Shown here: one piece after another, positions 32,391-38,484 of the stretch
How the letters are laid out: every line of letters begins with the position of its first letter
Position numbering within the stretch: position 1 is the stretch's first letter
Source: a bacterium
GTDB lineage: Bacteria; Gemmatimonadota; Gemmatimonadetes; Gemmatimonadales; Gemmatimonadaceae
Assembly (NCBI GenBank): GCA_021813725.1
Contig: JAKAJN010000013.1
Coordinates: 1 to 40,892, forward strand
Length of the DNA: 40,892 nt
Direction: 5' to 3'
Made by a program: the position numbers and the translations under genes
Notes under the pieces: generated by a model
What the model saw: only the letters and a program-made list of their open reading frames with translations
Databases searched by the model: none
Told to the model about the DNA's origin: nothing

Positions 32391-33812
32391 ATGTCGCATA
32401 CGCTCGACACCCTGCATCGCATTCTCGGACCGGCCGCCGCGATCGAGAACCATCGCGTCGTCCTCAAGGACCCCGCCGCCCTCGCGTCCAGCCGCATGGA
32501 CGAACTCGTGCGCCTCGCCGTCTTCGGCAGCGCTGAAGAGAAGGAGTGGGCCCGTTGGGTCATCCATGAACTTGGCCAGGCGGTGGGTGTGCGCCCGGCG
32601 TCGATTCACGACCTCTACATGGCGCGCGGCCGCGGCGAGATTCGCGGCTTCACCGTCCCGGCGATCAACGTGCGTGGCATGTCGTACGACACCGCGCGCG
32701 CGATCTTCCGTACCGCGCTCAAGCTTGACGCCGGGGCCTTCCTGCTCGAAATCGCCCGCAGCGAGATCGCGTACACCGACCAGCGTCCCACCGAGTACGT
32801 GGCGGTGATGACCGCCGCGGCGCTTCGCGAAGGGTATCGCGCCCCGATTTTCATTCAGGGTGACCACTTTCAGGTGAACGCCAAGAAGTTCGCCGCCGAC
32901 CCGGTCGCCGAAGTGTCCGCGGTCAAGGCGCTCGCCACCGAGGCCATCGCCGCCGGCTTCTACAACATCGACCTCGACACCTCCACGCTCGTGGATCTGT
33001 CGAAGTCGACGCTGGCCGAGCAGCAGCGGTTGAACTACGAGATCGGCGTCGAACTCACCAGGCACGTCCGCGGTCTCGAGCCGCACGGCGTCACCATCTC
33101 CCTGGGCGGCGAGATCGGCGAGGTTGGCACCGCCAACTCGACGGTCGAGGAGTTGCGTGCCTTCATGGACGGCTACAATGCGACGCTCAAGAACGAGACG
33201 CCGGGGACCGTCGGCCTGTCCAAGATTTCCGTGCAGTCCGGCACGTCGCACGGCGGCGTGGTGCTCGCCGACGGCTCGATTGCGGACGTGAAGCTCGATT
33301 TCCAGACGCTCGAGAACCTCGGCAAGGCCGCGCGGGCGGAGTACGGGCTTTCCGGGGCGGTGCAGCACGGCGCCTCCACGCTGCCCGACGACCTCTTCAA
33401 CAACTTCCCGAAGACCGAGACGGCCGAGATCCACCTGGCCACCGGCTTCCAGACCATGTTGTACGATCTGATGCCGGCGACGTTGCGCGGCGAAATCTAC
33501 GAGTGGCTGCGCGTGAACGCGAAGGATGAACGCAAGCCGAGCGACACCGATGAGCAGTTCTTCTACAAGTCGCGCAAGAAGGCCCTCGGGCCGTTCAAGG
33601 CGCAGCTCTGGGCGCTGGACGACATCACGCGCGCCAATCTGGCCAAGGCGTACGATGCCAAGTTCGAGTTCCTGTTCACCCAGCTGGGCGTTGGCGGCAC
33701 AATGCCGCACGTCCGGCGGTATATAGCAGCACCCGAGCTGCGGCGGCCCGCGCCGTCGCATGCCGGTCCGGCGGTTGAGGCGGCCCCCGACGACGCCGAG
33801 GCCGGAGAGTAG
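32391..33812 (+). CDS. Class II fructose-bisphosphate aldolase family protein (long form)
   Basis: 473 residues. Class II aldolase features are visible: F-T-V-P-A-I-N-V-R-G (residues ~85-94), the zinc-ligand segment I-Q-G-D-H-F-Q-V-N, S-L-G-G-E-I-G-E-V-G, and A-V-Q-H-G-A-S-T-L-P-D-D-L-F near the substrate phosphate site. It is ~120-170 residues longer than the common enzymes, with an extra N-terminal ~80-residue helical region and a Pro/Ala-rich acidic tail. It follows pgi after 123 bp and fits glycolysis or gluconeogenesis (fructose 1,6-bisphosphate cleavage), but a tagatose- or other sugar-phosphate aldolase cannot be excluded. Confidence 0.85.
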   Translation: MSHTLDTLHRILGPAAAIENHRVVLKDPAALASSRMDELVRLAVFGSAEEKEWARWVIHELGQAVGVRPASIHDLYMARGRGEIRGFTVPAINVRGMSYDTARAIFRTALKLDAGAFLLEIARSEIAYTDQRPTEYVAVMTAAALREGYRAPIFIQGDHFQVNAKKFAADPVAEVSAVKALATEAIAAGFYNIDLDTSTLVDLSKSTLAEQQRLNYEIGVELTRHVRGLEPHGVTISLGGEIGEVGTANSTVEELRAFMDGYNATLKNETPGTVGLSKISVQSGTSHGGVVLADGSIADVKLDFQTLENLGKAARAEYGLSGAVQHGASTLPDDLFNNFPKTETAEIHLATGFQTMLYDLMPATLRGEIYEWLRVNAKDERKPSDTDEQFFYKSRKKALGPFKAQLWALDDITRANLAKAYDAKFEFLFTQLGVGGTMPHVRRYIAAPELRRPAPSHAGPAVEAAPDDAEAGE

Positions 33813-33824
33813 TTCCGTAGTGCC

Positions 33825-33848
33825 GCGGGCCCGCCGGGGCGGGCCCGC
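33825..33848 (+). terminator. Hairpin after the aldolase gene
   Basis: Perfect 11-bp stem (33825-33835 with 33838-33848) built from two copies of GCGGGCCCGC. It is 12 bp after the stop at 33812 and 20 bp before the next start. No T tract follows; it could terminate or stabilise the mRNA end. Confidence 0.55.
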
Positions 33849-33868
33849 CGACAACCACTGGAGAGACC

Positions 33869-34765
33869 ATGAGAAAGACGTTTCTGTTTGCTGCCGCTGC
33901 CGTGCTGGCCCTGTCGGCCTGCGTGTCGAAGGACAAGTACGAGAAGGAGCTCGAGCAGGTCAAGCTTGTCTCGGCGGAGAAGGATTCGCTCCTGAAGGAC
34001 GTGATGGCGACGACGCAGTTCATCGCCGACGTCAACACCGAGCTCGCCAAGGTGCGCGACGCCAAGGCCGGCAAGCCGGTGATGGGTGCCGCCGGCGAGC
34101 TCCCCAACGCGTCGCCGGCGGACCAGCGCGCGCAGATGCTCGACCGCATCAAGACCCTGACGAACCGCGTCAACGAGGCCGAGTCTCGCCTCGCCGCGAG
34201 CCGCCAGCGCGTGGCGGCGCTCTCGGGCGACAACACGGCGTTGCAGAAGCAGCTGGCGCAGTACGACTCGACGATCACCGCCTTCAAGTCCATCATCGAG
34301 AACCAGAAGGCCGAGATCGCCTCGCTGTCGGCGCAGGTGGGCGCGCTGCAGGGCGAGAACGTCACGCTGAAGTCGGAGAAGGCCCAGCTGACGACCGAAA
34401 AGGAGACGCTGACGTCGGAGAAGGCGACGCTCACCTCCGAGCGCAACACCGTCTACTACGTCATCGGCACCAAGGACGAACTGCGCCAGAAGGGGATCAT
34501 CGTGAAGAAGGGCGGCATCCTGGGCATCGCGGCCACGTACATTCCGGCGACGACGCTCAACCCGGCCGACTTCACGTCGATCGACAAGACGAAGGTGAAC
34601 ACGATCACCCTGCCGAAGGCCGACAAGAGCTACCGCGTCATTTCGCGGCAGGACCTCACGGCCACGGCGCAGCCGACGAAGGGCGGGTACAAGGGCCAGA
34701 TCTCGATCACGAACGCCGAGCAGTTCTGGGCGGCGTCGAAGTTCCTCATCATCGTCCAGAATTGA
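33869..34765 (+). CDS. Coiled-coil lipoprotein with a conserved C-terminal domain
   Basis: 298 residues from ATG 33869 (GGAGAG just upstream). Lipoprotein signal with lipobox L-S-A-C (Cys18), then Lys/Glu-rich helices (~22-190) with strong heptad character; a T-S-E-K-(A/E)-T-L-T-S-E-K-like repeat is visible near residue 172-192. The C-terminal ~100 residues are globular and beta-rich (V-Y-Y-V-I-G-T-K-D-E-L-R-Q-K-G-I-I, Y-R-V-I-S-R-Q-D-L, F-L-I-I-V-Q-N). Similar coiled-coil/C-terminal architectures occur in Bacteroidota and relatives, some named as adhesins. Function unknown; an envelope structural or surface role is the simplest guess. Confidence 0.8.
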   Translation: MRKTFLFAAAAVLALSACVSKDKYEKELEQVKLVSAEKDSLLKDVMATTQFIADVNTELAKVRDAKAGKPVMGAAGELPNASPADQRAQMLDRIKTLTNRVNEAESRLAASRQRVAALSGDNTALQKQLAQYDSTITAFKSIIENQKAEIASLSAQVGALQGENVTLKSEKAQLTTEKETLTSEKATLTSERNTVYYVIGTKDELRQKGIIVKKGGILGIAATYIPATTLNPADFTSIDKTKVNTITLPKADKSYRVISRQDLTATAQPTKGGYKGQISITNAEQFWAASKFLIIVQN

Positions 34766-34784
34766 TGTCTGGAGCGCATCGCGG

Positions 34785-35696
34785 ATGAGCGCGCCGCCGC
34801 CATGGGGGGCGGCGCGCCTCCGTGACGCCTGCGTCGACTACGCCCGCCGCGTCTGGAAGAAGGGGGGCGAAGACGACCTGTTCTTTCTCGCCGGCGGGGT
34901 GGCGTACAACATCCTCCTCGCCGGCGTGCCGTTTTTTCTCCTGCTCATTGCCGGCATCGGCTACGCGCTGAACAAGCCGGAGGCCGATTCGACGCGCGAC
35001 GTGGTGCAGTTCCTGGGGCGCCTGCTCCCGGTGGGCAATGGCGACGGCACGTCGTACCTCGATCCGATCCTGCGCGACGTCGTCCGCACCCGCGGCCGCG
35101 TGGGCCTGCTCTCGGCCGCCGCCTTCGTCTGGTTCTCGACGCGGCTGTTCGGCACCCTGCGCAGCGTGCTGCAGCGGGTGTTCAACCTTGGCCACGGACG
35201 CGGCATCGTGGTGGGCAAGCTGTACGACGTGGGCTTCACGCTCGTGTCGTCGGCGATGCTGGTGGCCTACCTCGCGCTGTCGGCGTACCTCGCCATCATG
35301 GGCGACCGGGGGACGGCGATCCTGCGCGACATCGGGGTGAACGCGTCCATGATGGGCGGACTCGAGTACTTTCTCGGGCGCGTGCTCGCGTTCGGCGTGG
35401 TCGTTTCCATCTTCTACAGCGCCTACAAATTCATTCCGGCGGGGCACGTGCCGTGGCGCCAGGCCTTCGTGGCCGCGATGACCACGGGCGTGCTGTTCGA
35501 AGTGGCACGCAACCTCTTTGTGCTCGTCGTGCAGCGCTTCGATCCCGCCTCGCTGTACACCGGCACGCTCGGCGCGCTGGTGATCGTTGTCTTCTGGGTC
35601 TACTACGCGGCGCTCCTCTTCGTCATCGGCGGCGAGGTGGCGCACGTCTACGGGGTGCGCCGGCGCTGGCACCGGCACGAAGCCATGGAGGGGTAG
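34785..35696 (+). CDS. YihY/BrkB-family inner-membrane protein
   Basis: 303 residues with about six hydrophobic segments and the family hallmarks: [19 protein letters not shown] near residues 33-51, [16 protein letters not shown], and the late [18 protein letters not shown]. The family is widespread and once misnamed ribonuclease BN; its transport or structural role is not settled. The stop overlaps the start of the threonine aldolase gene by 1 bp. Confidence 0.92.
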   Translation: MSAPPPWGAARLRDACVDYARRVWKKGGEDDLFFLAGGVAYNILLAGVPFFLLLIAGIGYALNKPEADSTRDVVQFLGRLLPVGNGDGTSYLDPILRDVVRTRGRVGLLSAAAFVWFSTRLFGTLRSVLQRVFNLGHGRGIVVGKLYDVGFTLVSSAMLVAYLALSAYLAIMGDRGTAILRDIGVNASMMGGLEYFLGRVLAFGVVVSIFYSAYKFIPAGHVPWRQAFVAAMTTGVLFEVARNLFVLVVQRFDPASLYTGTLGALVIVVFWVYYAALLFVIGGEVAHVYGVRRRWHRHEAMEG

Positions 35697-36715
35697 TGAT
35701 TGATTTGCGGAGTGACACCGTCACCCGGCCGACGGCGGCGATGCGCCGGGCCATGGCGGAGGCCGAGGTGGGTGACGACGTGCTCGACGGCGATCCGACC
35801 GTGCTCAAGCTTCAGGAGCGGGTGGCGGCGCTGCTCGGGAAGGAGCGCGCGCTCTTTGTCCCCACCGGGACCATGGGGAACGCCTGCGGCCTCTGGGTGC
35901 ACGGGAAGCACGGCACCGAGGCGTACGCGCACGACGATTCACACATCGTGAACTGGGAAATCGCCGGCATGGCCGGCCTGCGCGGGCTGCAGCCGCGGAT
36001 GGTGCGTGGCGCGCCGGTGATGACGCTCGACACGCTGAAGGCGGCGGTGCGGCCGGCCAGCAAGCACGCCCCGCCGGCGAGCGTCGTCTGTTTCGAGAAC
36101 ACGCACAACGGCGCCGGCGGCATGGTGACGCCGGTGGCCGAACTGCGCGCAATGGCCGAGTTCGCCCGGGGCACCCTGAAGCTGCCGATCCACATGGACG
36201 GCGCCCGGCTCTGGAATGCGCACGTCGCATCCGGCACGTCGCTGGCCGACTTTGCCGCCTGCGCGGACACCGTGATGGTGTCGTTCTCCAAGGGACTCGG
36301 GGCGCCGCTCGGCGCCTGCATCGTCGGGTCGGCCGCGCATATTGACGAGGCGTTCGTGGCGCGCAAGCGGCTCGGCGGCGGCATGCGGCAGAGCGGCATC
36401 GTCGCGGCCGCCGCGCTGCACGGGCTCGAGCATCACCTCGGTCGCCTGCACGAGGACCACGCCAACGCCAAGCGGCTCTCGGCGATCGTTGCCGATGGCG
36501 TGAAGGACGTGACGGTCGTGCCGCCCGATTCCAACATCGTGATGATCGACCTTCCGGCGCGCCTCGATGCCGGCGCCGTCACGACCAAGGCGAAGGAGCT
36601 GGGCGTGCTGATCTCGCCGTGGCACGCCAAGCGCGTGCGCGTGGTGACGCACCTCGACGCCTCCGCGGCGCAGATCGAGGAGGCAGGGCGCGCCATCGTA
36701 AAGGCGCTCGCGTAG
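35696..36715 (+). CDS. ltaE: L-threonine aldolase (low-specificity type)
   Basis: 339 residues from GTG 35696, whose G is the last base of the upstream stop; GGAGGGG lies just ahead. The N-terminus [12 protein letters not shown], the block [22 protein letters not shown] and the PLP lysine in [11 protein letters not shown] mark threonine aldolases of PLP fold type I. The enzyme cleaves L-threonine (or allo-threonine) to glycine and acetaldehyde. Overlap with the YihY gene implies co-translation; no metabolic connection is evident. A hairpin follows. Confidence 0.95.
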   Translation: MIDLRSDTVTRPTAAMRRAMAEAEVGDDVLDGDPTVLKLQERVAALLGKERALFVPTGTMGNACGLWVHGKHGTEAYAHDDSHIVNWEIAGMAGLRGLQPRMVRGAPVMTLDTLKAAVRPASKHAPPASVVCFENTHNGAGGMVTPVAELRAMAEFARGTLKLPIHMDGARLWNAHVASGTSLADFAACADTVMVSFSKGLGAPLGACIVGSAAHIDEAFVARKRLGGGMRQSGIVAAAALHGLEHHLGRLHEDHANAKRLSAIVADGVKDVTVVPPDSNIVMIDLPARLDAGAVTTKAKELGVLISPWHAKRVRVVTHLDASAAQIEEAGRAIVKALA

Positions 36716-36754
36716 GCGCTCGCCGGCGGGTAGGTTCTCGGCAGGAATCGCCTG

Positions 36755-36781
36755 AGGATGCGGAATCCGAATCCGCATCCT
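36755..36781 (+). terminator. Terminator hairpin after ltaE, nested inside a wider inverted repeat
   Basis: Inner stem of 10 bp (36755-36764 with 36772-36781), loop of 7 nt. An outer perfect 10-bp inverted repeat, AGGCGCTCGC (36714-36723) with GCGAGCGCCT (36790-36799), encloses it; the outer left arm includes the ltaE stop codon. Probable terminator of the lipoprotein-YihY-ltaE run. Confidence 0.65.
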
Positions 36782-36822
36782 TGGGCGTCGCGAGCGCCTG
36801 TCCTTCGCCGTTGGAGCCGCCA

Positions 36823-37968
36823 ATGCCCATCTCCCGTCGTTACTTCGTCTCCGCCCTCGGATTGGGCGGCGCCGGCCTGCTCTCGCCGCCGCTGTTCGGC
36901 GGTCGGGGGCACGAAGCCCGCCTTGCGGACTGGCTGACGTCGCCGGCACTCACGCCGCAGAAGGCCGGGCTGATTCGCCTCGACAGCAACGAGAATCCCA
37001 ACGGCCCTGGCGCCAGGGCCTTCGAGGCGATCCGCGCCATGTTCGGCGAGGCGAACCGCTATCCCGACGCGCCCGAGGACGCGCTCGTCGCGGCCATCGC
37101 GAAGGAGCACGGCGTCAGCGAGGAGAACATCATCCTCGGGTGCGGCTCCAGCGAGATCCTGCGCATGTGCGTCGAGGCGTTCGTGAGCACGGCCCAGCAC
37201 CTCGTGACGGCGGCGCCGACGTTCGAACTGCCGGAGAACTTCGCGATGACGATGGGTCGGCCGGTTGTCTCCGTTCCCGTGGACGCCAGGCTGCGCCTCG
37301 ACCTCGATGCGATGACGAACAAGGCCGGTGGGGCGGGGCTGGTCTTCTTCTGCAACCCCAACAATCCGACGGCGACAGTCTACGGCGATGCGGACGTGCG
37401 CGCGTTCGTCGCGCGCATCCGGCGCGAGTCTCCCGCGACGTTCATCCTGATTGACGAGGCCTATCACGAGTACGTGGACGACCCGTCGTACAAGTCGGCG
37501 GTGCCGATGGCGCTCACCGACCCCAACCTGATTGTCTCGCGCACCTTCTCCAAGGTGTTCGGCATGGCCGGCCTGCGCGCCGGATATGCCATCGTGCACC
37601 GCGATACTGCGCGCCGCCTACGCCGGTGGCGGCTGGGTTCGGGCGTGAACGTCCTCGCGCTGGGCGCGGCGACCGTCGCGATTGGCGACCACGAACACAT
37701 CGCGCTCGAGCAGAAGCGGAACCGGGACGCCAAGGCCTTCACGCGCGCGTACTTCGAGAAGGAAGGGTACGAAGTCGGCGTGAGCGAGACGAACTTCCTG
37801 ATGATCAACTTGCGTCGCGACATGCGCCCGGTGCGCGAGGCGTGCCGGCGCGAGGGCGTGGCGGTGGGGCGGCCCTTCCCGCCGCTCAACACCTGGCTTC
37901 GCGTCTCCATCGGAACGATGGAGGAGATGCAGAAGGCGACAGAGGTCTTTCGGAAGGTGCTGGCGTAA
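36823..37968 (+). CDS. Tat-targeted histidinol-phosphate aminotransferase-like PLP enzyme
   Basis: 381 residues from ATG 36823. The first 27 residues (P-I-S-R-R-Y-F-V-S-A-L-G-L-G-G-A-G-L) are a twin-arginine signal, so the enzyme probably folds with PLP inside the cell and is exported. The remainder is a class I/II aminotransferase of HisC type: I-R-L-D-S-N-E-N-P-N-G-P-G, F-C-N-P-N-N-P-T-A-T, I-D-E-A-Y-H-E-Y, the PLP lysine in S-R-T-F-S-K-V-F-G-M-A-G-L-R-A-G-Y, and a C-terminal R-V-S-I-G-T. No his genes are adjacent, so histidine synthesis is unlikely; an envelope or secreted role on an unknown amine is inferred. A loop-rich hairpin follows. Confidence 0.88.
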   Translation: MPISRRYFVSALGLGGAGLLSPPLFGGRGHEARLADWLTSPALTPQKAGLIRLDSNENPNGPGARAFEAIRAMFGEANRYPDAPEDALVAAIAKEHGVSEENIILGCGSSEILRMCVEAFVSTAQHLVTAAPTFELPENFAMTMGRPVVSVPVDARLRLDLDAMTNKAGGAGLVFFCNPNNPTATVYGDADVRAFVARIRRESPATFILIDEAYHEYVDDPSYKSAVPMALTDPNLIVSRTFSKVFGMAGLRAGYAIVHRDTARRLRRWRLGSGVNVLALGAATVAIGDHEHIALEQKRNRDAKAFTRAYFEKEGYEVGVSETNFLMINLRRDMRPVREACRREGVAVGRPFPPLNTWLRVSIGTMEEMQKATEVFRKVLA

Positions 37969-38003
37969 CGGCGATTCCGGGGTCCAGATGCTGAATCGCC
38001 GTT
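37967..38003 (+). terminator. Hairpin after the HisC-like gene
   Basis: Perfect 10-bp inverted repeat AACGGCGATT (37967-37976) with AATCGCCGTT (37994-38003), 17-nt loop. It begins within the stop codon and is followed by GTGCGG without a T tract. It separates the aminotransferase gene from the SRP RNA. Confidence 0.6.
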
Positions 38004-38035
38004 GTGCGGAGGCTGCCGCCCACCCAAATTGCTGA

Positions 38036-38134
38036 TGCTCCAGGCCCCGGTGGGCGCAGGCCCGCCAACTCCGCCAGGGCCGAAAGGCAGCAACGGTACG
38101 TGGTGTTCTACGTTGCATCGTCAGGCCTGGGGCA
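38036..38134 (+). ncRNA. ffs: Small signal recognition particle RNA (4.5S type)
   Basis: About 99 nt. The conserved domain IV apical region GCCAGGGCCGAAAGGCAGCAACGG (38073-38096, quoted as the two halves GCCAGGGCCGAA and AGGCAGCAACGG) matches the bacterial SRP RNA consensus that binds Ffh. The ends pair over 11 bp: TGCTCCAGGCC (38036-38046) with GGCCTGGGGCA (38124-38134), including one G-U pair, closing the single long hairpin expected of the short SRP RNA form. An independent terminator follows 2 bp later. Exact 5' and 3' ends are estimated from the pairing and could extend a few bases. No promoter could be fixed; the ~30 nt upstream are unremarkable. Confidence 0.9.
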
Positions 38135-38136
38135 CT

Positions 38137-38172
38137 CTCGCGGGGACAGCCGACACCGGCGGTCCCCGCGAG
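38137..38172 (+). terminator. Terminator of the SRP RNA gene
   Basis: Perfect 11-bp stem CTCGCGGGGAC (38137-38147) with GTCCCCGCGAG (38162-38172). The loop contains a further GCCG-ACAC-CGGC mini-stem, making an extended GC hairpin. It follows the end of the SRP RNA by 2 bp. Confidence 0.8.
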
Positions 38173-38484
38173 TCGTTCGACGGTGAGTGATGTGATTGGT
38201 CACGGCCGCCGGCGGCGACGGTGCGCGCCGGAGCGCGCGATCCGGACCCCTCGGGGCGTGCCATCGCTCTCCGCGTGGTGTGGACCGCCGAAATCCGCCC
38301 AGTCAGCATCTGTCGGGTTCCCCAGCGCGCCTTGGACCGTCACTCACGTGATGTCGCGTGATGTTGCGTGATAGTGTTACGATGGTGGGCGCAGCTTTCA
38401 AGCCGTCACGGCACTGCGCGTTCCGTGCCCCCTTTGCGTTGAGCGCAGGCGTTGATCCACCAGCCTGAGGATCCCGGGCACGAC
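38173..38484. promoter_or_regulatory. 312-bp non-coding region with three 10-bp tandem repeats upstream of the large lipoprotein gene
   Basis: No convincing gene is present. At 38347-38376 three head-to-tail 10-bp units (CGTGATGTCG, CGTGATGTTG, CGTGATAGTG) occur at helical-turn spacing, ending about 108 bp before the ATG at 38485; they could be a regulator array. The TTGGAC at 38332-38337 and TACGAT at 38378-38383 are promoter-like but not correctly spaced. The remainder is plain GC-rich sequence. Confidence 0.45.

Noticed and set aside
38173-38260. Search for a tRNA gene beside the SRP RNA (a GTTCGAC string occurs near 38175)
   Set aside because: No acceptor stem, anticodon arm or correctly placed T arm could be built around it.
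38183-38371. Possible 62-codon gene in the gap after the SRP RNA
   Set aside because: No ribosome site, Arg/Pro-rich composition, no hydrophobic or domain signal; it also runs into the 10-bp tandem repeats.
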